A stretch of 64,000 nucleotides of DNA. It comes from [Bacillus] enclensis. Lineage in GTDB: Bacteria > Bacillota > Bacilli > Bacillales > Bacillaceae_B. Positions 19,453-27,377 of the stretch are shown here, piece by piece. The stretch lies in the NCBI RefSeq assembly GCF_001456935.1, contig NZ_KQ758482.1, positions 1 to 64,000 of the forward strand, written 5' to 3'. The notes under the pieces are model-generated. The model ran no database searches. It had not been told where the DNA came from and was given only the letters and a program-made list of their open reading frames with translations. Within the stretch, counting starts at the first letter, position 1. Each line of letters begins with the position of its first letter. The translations under genes and the position numbers were made by a program.

Positions 19453-20553
19453 TTAGTTCTTTATGAGTTTCGTTTCTTTCCATATTTTTTGATGAGAGAC
19501 CGGGAATGCGTATTTTTCCAGTTCCTGTTCAGTTACGGCTATCAGCTCAGTCTCATTTAGTGCACTGCTTTCCACGCTGCCTGCATATACTTCAATATCC
19601 CATATGATATGTGAAAATACATGCTGTATCTTGGTGATGGCGCCAGCTTTCAATGAAGCGTCCACTTTATAATCAGCTTCCAGCCTTTCTTCCAGCTGTT
19701 TCCTGCCGCTCCTTGAAGTGCTCACCTCGAAATTCGGGAATTCCCACAGGTTCGCGAGCAGTCCTGTTCCCGGCCGTTTATGGATGACAACCCGGTCATC
19801 TTCAGTGAAGATCACTGCGGCGGCCATATTAAGTTTGCGTGCGGCTTTCTTTTTTGATTTAACTGGAAGTTCTTCCTGAACACCCTCATCGAACGCACGG
19901 CAATGTTCACGTACTGGACACAACAGGCAAGAAGGTGATGTCGGTGTACATATCAATGCTCCCAGCTCCATCAATGCCTGGTTGAAATAAGAGGGATTTT
20001 CTTTTGAAATAAGGGCTCTTACAGCTTCTTCAAAGACTTTTCTAGACGATGGTTTTGCGATATCAAGCCAGATTGAAAGGATTCTCGAAAACACCCGCAT
20101 GACATTCCCGTCCACTGCAGGCTCCGGCTTGCCATAGGCTATGCTGAGGATGGCTCCTGCCGTATAAGGACCGACTCCTTTCAGTGAAGAGATCTCTTTT
20201 GGTGTATCCGGAACGATCCCTCCATATTGTTCATGCACTTCCTTTACGGCTGATTGCAAATTCCTGACCCGGGAATAGTAACCGAGTCCTTCCCACGCCT
20301 TCAGTACTTCATCTTCTTCCGCAAGGGCAAGCGCATCCAATGTAGGAAATTTTTCAAGGAATCGGTTAAAATAGGGAATGACAGTATCCACTCTAGTCTG
20401 CTGTAGCATGATTTCCGACACCCACACTTTATATGGATCACGATCCTTTCTCCACGGCAGATCGCGCTGTTCTCTTGAAAACCAGGAGATTAAATCTTTC
20501 TGAAAATCCTCACGTTCAATGGTCTCTAAGTATTTTAACGGTTGTTCTTTCAA
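19453..20553 (-). CDS. mutY: A/G-specific adenine glycosylase MutY
   Basis: 366 residues. Removes adenine mispaired with 8-oxoguanine or guanine. The helix-hairpin-helix [18 protein letters not shown] and catalytic Asp in [12 protein letters not shown] are present. The [4Fe-4S] loop C-x6-C-x2-C-x5-C is intact ([19 protein letters not shown]). The C-terminal third is the NUDIX-like domain that recognises 8-oxoG. Translation starts at TTG, six bases after GGAGGT. Corresponds to yfhQ of B. subtilis. Confidence 0.96.
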   Translation of the reverse strand: MKEQPLKYLETIEREDFQKDLISWFSREQRDLPWRKDRDPYKVWVSEIMLQQTRVDTVIPYFNRFLEKFPTLDALALAEEDEVLKAWEGLGYYSRVRNLQSAVKEVHEQYGGIVPDTPKEISSLKGVGPYTAGAILSIAYGKPEPAVDGNVMRVFSRILSIWLDIAKPSSRKVFEEAVRALISKENPSYFNQALMELGALICTPTSPSCLLCPVREHCRAFDEGVQEELPVKSKKKAARKLNMAAAVIFTEDDRVVIHKRPGTGLLANLWEFPNFEVSTSRSGRKQLEERLEADYKVDASLKAGAITKIQHVFSHIIWDIEVYAGSVESSALNETELIAVTEQELEKYAFPVSHQKIWKETKLIKN

Positions 20554-20606
20554 TTTGTACCTCCAAAGATGTTAGATGTTGCGGTGAATAGGGAATAAAT
20601 AATGTA

Positions 20607-20915
20607 TTATGAACTTTTTTTCAGCCCGATGCATTTCATTTCTTTCAACCCGCCGCTGATGCAGTCATCCAGCAACCCAAATAATAAATGACCACGGGAT
20701 GTACGCAAACGTCTGAGAGCATGAAAATGCGCCTCTGTCGGTACAGTGAATGTCTCAATGTATCGATAAGTGTCCGCATCTGATTTTTCCCAGCGGATAT
20801 CCATTGCGTCATACTGCGGCAGGGACTTCAGGATGTTTCTCATGATCTGCAGGTATTGTTGATGGAGATTTTGCTTGATTTCATATTCAAGATAAATTTG
20901 TAATGATTTTTTCAT
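20607..20915 (-). CDS. Hypothetical protein, 102 aa
   Basis: Starts MKKSLQIYLEYEIKQNLHQQY behind AAAGGAGTTTATTTCAA; an upstream in-frame Met is not preceded by a ribosome site. Mixed alpha/beta composition with a likely ferredoxin-like or dimeric barrel pattern (beta-rich start, IRWEKSDADTYRYIETFTV in the middle); this fold is a guess. It lies between mutY and yfhP and is divergent from yfhP. I do not recognise a family. Confidence 0.75.
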   Translation of the reverse strand: MKKSLQIYLEYEIKQNLHQQYLQIMRNILKSLPQYDAMDIRWEKSDADTYRYIETFTVPTEAHFHALRRLRTSRGHLLFGLLDDCISGGLKEMKCIGLKKSS

Positions 20916-20989
20916 TTGAAATAAACTCCTTTTAACCATCTCATGAAGGGCAGCGAAAACAAACGAATTCAGTCAAGGGAGGACTTTTT

Positions 20990-21976
20990 TTGGATACAGG
21001 TACTCATATCGTTATGGGATTTGCCCTTGGAGGCTTGGCCACGCTTGATCCGGCAGTTGCCGAAAGCAGCGCCACTTCTGCGAGCGTCCTTATAGCTGCG
21101 GTCATTGGTTCTCAGATCCCTGACATCGATACTGTGTTGAAACTGCGGAACAATGCTGTCTACATCCGGCATCACCGTGGGATCACACATAGTATCCCGG
21201 CCGTTTTGCTGTGGCCCCTCCTTATCGTCGGATGCATCTACCCTTTTTTTCCTGAAGCAAATCTGCTTCATTTATGGATTTGGACATTTATTGCGGTTTT
21301 CCTGCATGTATTTGTCGACATATTCAACGCATACGGCACACAGGCCCTGAGGCCGATATCGTCGAAATGGGTCGCTTTGGGTGTGATCAACACTTTTGAC
21401 CTGCCAATTTTTATCATCCATGTCTTCGGACTTGGCCTGTGGGGGCTTGGTTTTCCGCCTGGCAGGACTTTCCTTGTGATGTATATTGTCATTTTCGCCT
21501 ATTATGTCCTCAGGTTTCAGGTACAAAAAGCCGTCAAGAACGCTGTGAAAAGAAGGATACCGGAAGCCGAAAAGATCATCGTTTCCCCGACTCTTCGCTT
21601 CTTTCAATGGAGGATGGCGGTGGTGACGAAGGATAAATATTATGTCGCAAGGGCATTCAGGCGTTCGATTACGATTTTTGACGAATTCAATCGGATTCCT
21701 GTTCCGGATCTGCCGGTCATCACAGCTGCGAAAAAGGATAAAAACCTTGCAGCGTTCTTATCCTTCTCCCCTGTTTACCGATGGGAAGTGGATGAATACG
21801 ACGATCATTATGAAGTGCGCTTCATCGATCTCCGTTATCGCAATAACGGGCATTATCCTTTCGTCGCACTTGTACAGCTCGACAAAGACATGAACGTCGT
21901 CAGCTCTTATACAGGCTGGGTCTTCAGCGAGGAAAAACTCCGTAAAAAGGTAGACATCGACATTTTGATTGATTAA
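20990..21976 (+). CDS. yfhP: YfhP, YdjM-type membrane-bound metal-dependent hydrolase
   Basis: 328 residues. MDTGTHIVMGFALGGLATLDP and SQIPDIDTVLK, with IRHHRGITHSI, supply the conserved His/Asp metal ligands of the YdjM (LexA-binding inner-membrane hydrolase-like) family. About four membrane helices follow, then a soluble C-terminal beta-rich region. It begins with TTG after GGGAGGACTTTTT. YfhP in B. subtilis is reported as a transcriptional regulator of yfhQ-sspE, a role not evident from its fold. Divergent from the 102-aa gene. Confidence 0.87.
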   Translation: MDTGTHIVMGFALGGLATLDPAVAESSATSASVLIAAVIGSQIPDIDTVLKLRNNAVYIRHHRGITHSIPAVLLWPLLIVGCIYPFFPEANLLHLWIWTFIAVFLHVFVDIFNAYGTQALRPISSKWVALGVINTFDLPIFIIHVFGLGLWGLGFPPGRTFLVMYIVIFAYYVLRFQVQKAVKNAVKRRIPEAEKIIVSPTLRFFQWRMAVVTKDKYYVARAFRRSITIFDEFNRIPVPDLPVITAAKKDKNLAAFLSFSPVYRWEVDEYDDHYEVRFIDLRYRNNGHYPFVALVQLDKDMNVVSSYTGWVFSEEKLRKKVDIDILID

Positions 21977-21982
21977 CGAGTC

Positions 21983-22018
21983 AAAGGACAGTCCTTAATT
22001 ATTTTAAAGGACTGTCCT
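21983..22018. terminator. Bidirectional terminator yfhP/yfhJ
   Basis: AAAGGACAGTCCTT and AAAGGACTGTCCTT flank a short AT loop between convergent genes. Confidence 0.8.
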
Positions 22019-22026
22019 TCATTATT

Positions 22027-22305
22027 TTAATGCGTTAAACCTCCGTCTTTACTTTCATGATCAAGAAGGTGTTTGTATTTCGGATTCCTGGCGGCGAATT
22101 CATGGATACGGGCACCATAGTTCGTAATCCATTGGCGCACCACTTTTTCGGTCATTTCTTTTCCTTGATATTCATAGCCTGCTTTTGCATAGGTCGTTTC
22201 AAAATCCTCCCATACAAGTTCAACCCAGGTTCTTGCCTTCTCATATGAAAGCTCTTCATTTTTTTCGAGTAACAATTCAGTGAGTTCGTGGAATGTCGAC
22301 TCCAT
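22027..22305 (-). CDS. yfhJ: YfhJ, WVELL-domain protein
   Basis: 92 residues. The core [28 protein letters not shown] is the WVELL signature of YfhJ. Helical and acidic, function unknown. AAAGGAGGAGATGAA precedes the ATG. It is divergent from sspK, as in B. subtilis. Confidence 0.88.
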   Translation of the reverse strand: MESTFHELTELLLEKNEELSYEKARTWVELVWEDFETTYAKAGYEYQGKEMTEKVVRQWITNYGARIHEFAARNPKYKHLLDHESKDGGLTH

Positions 22306-22440
22306 TTCATCTCCTCCTTTTCCATTTGTTTTTATGATAAAGTACAGCGTTCAAACCATACTATTAGTACGTGGCCAAGCTTAGTGGAAGCCTTTGCTTT
22401 TTCACGGTGTGAAAGTATAAAACCTTTTAGGAGGCAGATT

Positions 22441-22605
22441 ATGCGTAATAAAACAACAGGATTCCCGAACATGAACAATAATAAGTTCGAAGGGGAGCCG
22501 AGAGCGAAAGCTGAATATGCATCCAAAAGGGCCAATGGCACCATCAATACCCATCCTCAAGAACGCATGGCGTCTTCAGGAAAAAGAAAGCAAGACTCAA
22601 TTTAA
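22441..22605 (+). CDS. sspK: Small acid-soluble spore protein K
   Basis: 54 residues: [20 protein letters not shown], then [22 protein letters not shown]. This is the SspK pattern of a minor SASP made in the forespore. The ATG follows TTTAGGAGGCAGATT. A longer frame from 22288 runs through the promoter region and is rejected. It is followed 30 bp on by another small spore-type gene. Confidence 0.93.
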   Translation: MRNKTTGFPNMNNNKFEGEPRAKAEYASKRANGTINTHPQERMASSGKRKQDSI

Positions 22606-22635
22606 CGAAGTTCACTTTTTTAGGGGGTAGTCACG

Positions 22636-22794
22636 ATGGGAAACATGAAAAATAATTTCAACCGAAATAAGTACAGCAGTCCATTTAACAAGGCATTCTA
22701 TAATCCGAAGCATGCCCACTCACAGGCAAATGGACAAACCACGCAAACCCAGAATATGATCATTCTGGAAGCTGAAACACGTAAGCGTTCATAA
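22636..22794 (+). CDS. YpzG-like small protein
   Basis: 52 residues: MGNMKNNFNRNKYSSPFNKAF, then NPKHAHSQANGQTTQTQNMIILEAETRKRS. Asn/Gln-rich with the NPKHAxSQxNGxTxQTQ pattern that I associate with YpzG-family spore-associated proteins. TTAGGGGGTAGTCACG precedes the ATG. Likely co-transcribed with sspK. Too short to be caught by length-filtered gene prediction. Confidence 0.75.
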   Translation: MGNMKNNFNRNKYSSPFNKAFYNPKHAHSQANGQTTQTQNMIILEAETRKRS

Positions 22795-22796
22795 CC

Positions 22797-22845
22797 TGTC
22801 AAGACCCGTCACTCATCGCTTCAAGCGGCGGGAGACGGGTCTTGA
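22797..22845. terminator. Bidirectional terminator after the sspK pair
   Basis: TCAAGACCCGTC...GACGGGTCTTGA with T-rich flanks, between convergent genes. Confidence 0.82.
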
Positions 22846-22847
22846 TT

Positions 22848-23177
22848 TTATTTTTTGTCAGATTTCAACAGGGAAATCGGCAGGGCCTCTTCCTTTCCAT
22901 CTCCTCCCAAACGGTAACCCCAGGCAAATACTCCGTTCAGATAGTCAATCTTAAAGAAGACACCGGGATCCCCTTCAATCGGGTAAATGCCGCCGGGCTC
23001 ATAGTCGTCAGGGTTCTTCAGATATGCCTGCGCCATGAGCGCTTTGCGTTCAAGTACTGCGAATTCATTGACGATTCCCAGCTGCTCTGCTTTTCTTGCC
23101 TTTTCTTTCAGGTTTGCGATTTCCTGCTGCAATTCATGCTGTGACATTTCGCTGTATCTTCTTTCTTGCTGTTCCAT
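22848..23177 (-). CDS. yfhH: YfhH, DUF1811 protein
   Basis: 109 residues. A charged N-terminal helix (HELQQEIANLKEKARKAEQLG) is followed by a beta-rich SH3-like C-terminal half (GGIYPIEGDPGVFFKIDYLNGVFAWGYRLGG). This matches DUF1811/YfhH, found beside recX in Bacillus. AGAGGTGATGAGAAC precedes the ATG. Function unknown. Confidence 0.88.
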   Translation of the reverse strand: MEQQERRYSEMSQHELQQEIANLKEKARKAEQLGIVNEFAVLERKALMAQAYLKNPDDYEPGGIYPIEGDPGVFFKIDYLNGVFAWGYRLGGDGKEEALPISLLKSDKK

Positions 23178-23262
23178 GTTCTCATCACCTCTACTACTGA
23201 TTAGTATAGATAAAATGATACAATAAGGAAAGTGGATAGGCTGATTTGATTAATCACGCAGT

Positions 23263-23432
23263 TGATTTCCGTGCAAGTCTTCGCTTTCCGAGGGTGACCC
23301 GTGAGCCTCCTTCAGATTCCTGAGGGATCCACTGTCCAGCTGCAGGGCTTAAAGGCACATGTCATAAGCCTCTGACCAAAGCCCTTCGGCTTTTCTGATA
23401 GGAGTCTTCGTCTTGCACTCCAATCACCTGCT
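23263..23432. repeat. Family A repeat, copy 4 (short form)
   Basis: Begins TGATTTCCGTGCAAGTCTTCG and ends GTCTTGCACTCCAATCACCTGC. About 170 bp, again lacking the central stem (GGGCTTAAAGGCACATGTC joined to CATAAGCCTCT). It sits between yfhH and the SDR gene. Confidence 0.78.
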
Positions 23433-23494
23433 TGAGCCGGTAAACAGCCATCATAATAACATAAATAAATCAGAATCAGAAAGGACGATCCATC

Positions 23495-24166
23495 ATGAAA
23501 AAAGCGATCATCACAGGCGGCGGCACCGGTCTTGGGAAAGAACTGGGAAAGCTGCTTTCAAAGGACTTTCATATCGTTCTGCTTGGACGTACGAAGGAAA
23601 AACTTGAAGAAGCTGCAGGGGAAATAAGAAAGGCTGGCGGCGAGGTGTCCTATGCGGTTCTTGATGTACGTTCACCACTTGAAATTGAACAGGTTTGCTC
23701 CACAGAACTCCTTCAAGACGACCTTGGACTGTTGATACATAATGCAGGAGTCGGCTATTTTGGTCCATTTTCAAACACTGGTGATGATGAACTGGAGGCC
23801 ATGTTTGAAACCAATGTACTCGGACCTATCCGTATAACAAAAGCACTTCTGCCGCAATTGGAAGAGGTGGGAACGACTGTTATCAATATCATCTCCACTG
23901 CCGGGCTGAGAGGCAAGAAGAATGAATCGCTTTATGTGGCGAGCAAATTCGCACTGAGAGGGTTCGGTGAGAGCCTTCAAAAGGAATATGAAGATTCGAA
24001 CCTGAGGGTCGTCAATGCCTATATGGGCGGGATGAATACACCTTTCTGGGATGAAAGTGACCATATCAGCGACCGCTCCCGATTGCGCTCTCCGGTAGAA
24101 ATTGCGGAAATCATCGTGGAAAAATACAAATCGAATGATGAAATCATCATTGAGTCAAAAAAGTGA
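23495..24166 (+). CDS. Short-chain dehydrogenase/reductase
   Basis: 223 residues of the classical SDR fold. Cofactor motif TGGGTGLGKE, NAGVG, catalytic Ser (IISTAG) and YVASK with Tyr and Lys. Substrate cannot be told. AGAAAGGACGATCCATC precedes the ATG. It lies between yfhH and recX, where B. subtilis has other genes, and converges on recX. Confidence 0.88.
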   Translation: MKKAIITGGGTGLGKELGKLLSKDFHIVLLGRTKEKLEEAAGEIRKAGGEVSYAVLDVRSPLEIEQVCSTELLQDDLGLLIHNAGVGYFGPFSNTGDDELEAMFETNVLGPIRITKALLPQLEEVGTTVINIISTAGLRGKKNESLYVASKFALRGFGESLQKEYEDSNLRVVNAYMGGMNTPFWDESDHISDRSRLRSPVEIAEIIVEKYKSNDEIIIESKK

Positions 24167-24170
24167 ACGT

Positions 24171-24200
24171 AAAAAAGTCGAGGGCCCCCTCGACTTTTCT
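24171..24200. terminator. Bidirectional terminator SDR/recX
   Basis: AAAAAAGTCGAGGGCCCCCTCGACTTTTCTT, a perfect stem with A- and T-runs on either side. Confidence 0.88.
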
Positions 24201-24208
24201 TCCGTTTT

Positions 24209-25012
24209 CTATTCCTCTTCTTTTAACACTTCAAGGAGACGTTCGATCTTTTCGATCGCGAATCCTTTCCGGTACAAGGTCTGTTTCATTCTTTGTTCAT
24301 ACTCATAGCCCTCATATTTGGATGACAGCCTTCTGTGAGCTTTCTGTCCCTGGTGATAAAGGGCATCCCACTGTTCGTCCGTATCACGATCTGTATCGAT
24401 TGTCTCCCAAACGATTTTCATCACTGCGCCGGGATAGCCTTTGCGCTGCAGGTTCTGTTCGATTTTCTGTTTGGCGATCATAAATGAATCTTTCATGTAC
24501 TTCTTCATGAGCTTTTCTGAAATGGCTGCTGCTTTGTCCACCTGCATTTCAAACGTAAAAGCATCGAGTGCCTCTTCAATATATGGATCATCGACACCTT
24601 TCCGGTATAATTCCCCTCTTATCCAGCCCGGGCCTTTGTCAGAAGTATTGATCTGGGTCCCTGTGAAAGCCTTCGCGAATTCTAAATCATCAATATACTT
24701 CATATCCTTTAGTTTATGGATGACTTCCCCGATAATGGCTCCGTCTAACTCACTGTCCTTCAAATGATCGCGGATTTCTTTTTCTGTCCTCATTCTGTAG
24801 GACAAAAAGTGAATCGCCTTGTTCAATGCTTTTTTTACATCATCGTCATATTGCACTTCAGAGATTTCGAGTTCATCCACTTCAAGCCCTTTTCTCAGGC
24901 CGAATTTGGCTAGCACCACTTCATCAACGCTGAACGCATACTTGCCGTCTATAAATAAGTTATATCTTTCATCATTTTTCACTTGCTTCGTAATTTTCGT
25001 AATGACACCCAT
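24209..25012 (-). CDS. recX: Recombination regulator RecX
   Basis: 267 residues, the long Gram-positive form. RecX modulates RecA filaments. Repeated three-helix RecX modules are visible, for example HFLSYRMRTEKEIRDHL, YIDDLEFAKAFTGTQIN, RGELYRKGVDDPYIEEAL and QNLQRKGYPGAVM. Start at the ATG after GGAGGTGGAAAAT; the longer frame overlaps the divergent yfhF promoter. Corresponds to yfhG of B. subtilis. Confidence 0.94.
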   Translation of the reverse strand: MGVITKITKQVKNDERYNLFIDGKYAFSVDEVVLAKFGLRKGLEVDELEISEVQYDDDVKKALNKAIHFLSYRMRTEKEIRDHLKDSELDGAIIGEVIHKLKDMKYIDDLEFAKAFTGTQINTSDKGPGWIRGELYRKGVDDPYIEEALDAFTFEMQVDKAAAISEKLMKKYMKDSFMIAKQKIEQNLQRKGYPGAVMKIVWETIDTDRDTDEQWDALYHQGQKAHRRLSSKYEGYEYEQRMKQTLYRKGFAIEKIERLLEVLKEEE

Positions 25013-25102
25013 ATTTTCCACCTCCTTCTTAATGTAACACATCCGAGTATGTTTTTAATTCTGCAAATAGGTAAAATAATAACTATAACTGGAGGGATAA
25101 TC

Positions 25103-26014
25103 ATGAAAATTGCCATTACCGGAGGAACGGGGTTTGTCGGGCAGGCAGTGACCCGTGAGCTGCTGGACCACGATCATGAAGTTGTCATATTGACAAGGAG
25201 CCCTGAAAAATATGAAAAAAGACGGGGAGTCACTTATGTGAAATGGCTGACAGACGACTCTCATCCACAGGATGGACTTGAAGGTACAGAAGTTTTCATC
25301 AATCTTGCGGGTGAATCGATCAACAGCGGCAGATGGACCGATGAACGGAAGAAGCGGATCATAAACAGCCGTATTACATCGACGCAGGAAGTCATCAGTA
25401 TCATGAAGAATCTGACGCATCCGCCTTCCTGTCTGATCAACGCAAGCGCAATCGGATTCTATCCTTCTTCTACAGAAAACACGTACACGGAAGCGTCTGC
25501 TGAGAAAGCAGATGATTTTCTCGGGGAAACGGTTCAAATATGGGAAAATGAAGCTTCGAAAGCTGAAAAAGCAGGTTTCAGGGTCGTCTATACCCGATTT
25601 GGCATCATTCTCGGCGAAGAAGATGGCGCCCTTCCCCGCATGGCCCTTCCCTATAAATTATTTGCAGGAGGCACGGTTTTACCCGGGGACCAGTGGATGT
25701 CCTGGGTTCATATTGATGATGTTGCAAAGGCAATACGCTTTTCTGCAGAACATGGGGAGATCTCAGGCCCTGTAAATGTTACAGCCCCCACACCGCTCAG
25801 AATGAAAGAATTCGGGATCACTCTTGGAAGTGTATTAGGCAGACCCCATTGGATACCGGTCCCTCCATTTGCACTGAAAATTGCAATGGGTGAAATGAGT
25901 CAGCTTGTACTGGAAGGTCAGAAAGTACTGCCAAGCGTCCTTTCGGAGAACGGCTTTCAATTCGAATATCCTGAACTTGAAAGCGCACTCGTGAATATTT
26001 ATCATTCGAAATAG
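25103..26014 (+). CDS. yfhF: YfhF, TIGR01777 epimerase-family protein
   Basis: 303 residues. Extended-SDR Rossmann motif GGTGFVGQAVTREL, then NLAGESINSGRWTDERKK, the hallmark of TIGR01777 proteins related to SulA-like cell-division or nucleotide-sugar epimerase families. C-terminal DUF1731-type segment RMALPYKLFAGG...WMSWVHIDDV...LPSVLSENGFQF. Catalytic function unknown. The ATG follows TGGAGGGATAATC and is divergent from recX, as in B. subtilis. Confidence 0.92.
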   Translation: MKIAITGGTGFVGQAVTRELLDHDHEVVILTRSPEKYEKRRGVTYVKWLTDDSHPQDGLEGTEVFINLAGESINSGRWTDERKKRIINSRITSTQEVISIMKNLTHPPSCLINASAIGFYPSSTENTYTEASAEKADDFLGETVQIWENEASKAEKAGFRVVYTRFGIILGEEDGALPRMALPYKLFAGGTVLPGDQWMSWVHIDDVAKAIRFSAEHGEISGPVNVTAPTPLRMKEFGITLGSVLGRPHWIPVPPFALKIAMGEMSQLVLEGQKVLPSVLSENGFQFEYPELESALVNIYHSK

Positions 26015-26078
26015 GTATGTCCCCTTCTAATCAAGGTAAAAATAAATACTAAATCTTGAAAGAAGGGAAGTACATAGA

Positions 26079-26204
26079 ATGGATAATAAACGTAAGAAAG
26101 ACAAAGACAGATCAAAACTGTCAAGTATGCAGGAAGTCACTTATTCGAAGGAATTCAAAAGAGCTGACCGCGCAGCGGGATTCAGCCCCAAACGTCATAC
26201 GTAA
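26079..26204 (+). CDS. yfhE: YfhE small protein
   Basis: 41 residues: MDNKRKKDKDRSKLSSMQEV, then TYSKEFKRADRAAGFSPKRHT. Strongly basic; matches the YfhE family next to yfhF. AGAAGGGAAG lies 9 bp upstream of the ATG. Probably spore- or stress-associated, but function is unknown. Confidence 0.85.
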   Translation: MDNKRKKDKDRSKLSSMQEVTYSKEFKRADRAAGFSPKRHT

Positions 26205-26247
26205 GCAAATATTACCTAACTAAAAGTCCCTCTTTTGCTAAACAATA

Positions 26248-26290
26248 AAGGTACAAGTTCACTTCAAAGTGATGCTTGTACCTTTGTTTT
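26248..26290 (+). terminator. yfhE terminator
   Basis: AAAGGTACAAGTTCACTTC...GATGCTTGTACCTTTGTTTTT. Confidence 0.8.
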
Positions 26291-26317
26291 TAACCTGACA
26301 AAAAGGGGATGTTTGTA

Positions 26318-26506
26318 TTGGGCAGATCTCGAGGACATAAAAAACACGATAAAAACCAAAACAGCCTTCCACAGACGCCGGCTGCGTTAAAGTCAGACGG
26401 TGTGGACGAAGAGTTCTCAAGGGAGCTTGCCGATCAGGCTGATATGGAAGCACAGGCCCGCGCTAACGCTGCGAACCAGCGTGCACGTGTAAAGAAAAAC
26501 CAATAG
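26318..26506 (+). CDS. yfhD: YfhD small protein
   Basis: 62 residues beginning MGRSRGHKKHDKNQNSLPQT and continuing SDGVDEEFSRELADQADMEAQARANAANQRA. This is the YfhD pattern. I take the TTG at 26318 as start because AAAGGGGATG lies 6-8 bp before it and MGRxxxHK is the family N-terminus; an ATG three codons upstream would overlap the ribosome site. In sporulating bacilli YfhD is a minor spore protein candidate. Confidence 0.85.
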   Translation: MGRSRGHKKHDKNQNSLPQTPAALKSDGVDEEFSRELADQADMEAQARANAANQRARVKKNQ

Positions 26507-26549
26507 CAGCCCCTCACGGTTAAAATCAGTGGCGTGAGGAATTCAAAAG

Positions 26550-26586
26550 AAGCCGCCCGGAATCAAATCCGGGTGGCTTTTTCCGT
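26550..26586. terminator. Terminator yfhD/doxX
   Basis: AGCCGCCCGG-AATCAAAT-CCGGGTGGCTTTTTCC between convergent genes. Confidence 0.85.
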
Positions 26587-26591
26587 TTTAT

Positions 26592-27095
26592 TTAAACGAC
26601 GATTGCTTTTTTAGGATGGCCGCCTTTTTTATGGAAGAGGTTCTGTTTCAAATAAGGCATCACCCAATGATCTGCGCCCCAGTAATATGCTCCTTTTCCG
26701 GTAAAGAGAAGGATTACTGCAACAGTCAGTAGAATCGGATTCGTGCTCACTGTGCCAGCCATAAGGAAGTTCAGATTCATGAATGCCGCTGCGACCAATG
26801 CAGGAATTGTCATCAGTCCGGTAATCAAACCTAAACCTGCAAGGCCTTCTCCCCAAGGGATAAGAATATTGAATAATTCAACATTCGGTACAGCAAATTC
26901 TTTTAGAAACTCTGCATACCAGCCCTGCACCGCCGGATTTTCTCCTGCAGCCTTGGCAATCGCCCCCTGCAGGAAGCCGCTTGCGTCAAATCCATCCTGT
27001 ATCTTATGCCACCCTGCTTCAAGCCATTTAATACCAAGCCAAATCCTGAACACTGTCCATACAACACTAACTTTTTCATTATGCCACCATTTCAT
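26592..27095 (-). CDS. DoxX-family membrane protein
   Basis: 167 residues, four membrane helices. Opens with RIWLGIKWLEAGWHKI, then WGEGLAGLGLITGLMTIPALVAAAFMNLNFLMAG. This matches the DoxX/DoxD family, membrane proteins associated with quinone or thiosulfate oxidation or with redox stress. AAGGAGATGAACCATC precedes the ATG. Two TTGTGAAATNNTTCACAN palindromes upstream predict control by oxygen or NADH status. Confidence 0.85.
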   Translation of the reverse strand: MKWWHNEKVSVVWTVFRIWLGIKWLEAGWHKIQDGFDASGFLQGAIAKAAGENPAVQGWYAEFLKEFAVPNVELFNILIPWGEGLAGLGLITGLMTIPALVAAAFMNLNFLMAGTVSTNPILLTVAVILLFTGKGAYYWGADHWVMPYLKQNLFHKKGGHPKKAIVV

Positions 27096-27119
27096 GATGG
27101 TTCATCTCCTTGTGTTTTA

Positions 27120-27137
27120 TTGTGAAATATTTCACAA
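27120..27137. promoter_or_regulatory. Fnr/Rex-type operator, site 1, upstream of doxX
   Basis: TTGTGAAATATTTCACAA is a perfect 18-bp palindrome. It fits both the Rex consensus (TTGTGAANNNNTTCACAA) and the Fnr/Crp form TGTGA-N6-TCACA. It lies about 25 bp upstream of the doxX start, where binding would block transcription (inference). Confidence 0.7.
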
Positions 27138-27184
27138 ATACAAGTAAAAAATAATTCATTCAATCAGCTGATATTGCGGTTTGT

Positions 27185-27202
27185 TTGTGAAATGATTCAC
27201 AT
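27185..27202. promoter_or_regulatory. Fnr/Rex-type operator, site 2, upstream of doxX
   Basis: TTGTGAAATGATTCACAT, TGTGA-N6-TCACA with one end base off the perfect 18-bp palindrome. Its centre is 65 bp from that of site 1, close to six helical turns. Confidence 0.65.
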
Positions 27203-27296
27203 TTACTTTACACTTATAATATACTCCTTCCACCTCCTGCTTGCAATAGACATTGGCACAGTTCATAAAGCTGTCAAAATTCTCACCTAAAGGTGG

Positions 27297-27341
27297 TGGG
27301 ACTTTTCAAAATTTGAACATCATGCTTTTGAAAAGTCCTTC
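27297..27341. repeat. Inverted repeat between doxX and the nucleotidyltransferase gene
   Basis: GGACTTTTCAAAA and TTTTGAAAAGTCC, a 13-bp perfect arm pair with an AT-rich loop. It lacks a clear T-run, so it may be a weak terminator for the nucleotidyltransferase gene. Confidence 0.5.
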
Positions 27342-27377
27342 TTCTATAGTAAAATTGATCCTGAATTCAAGTTAAGC

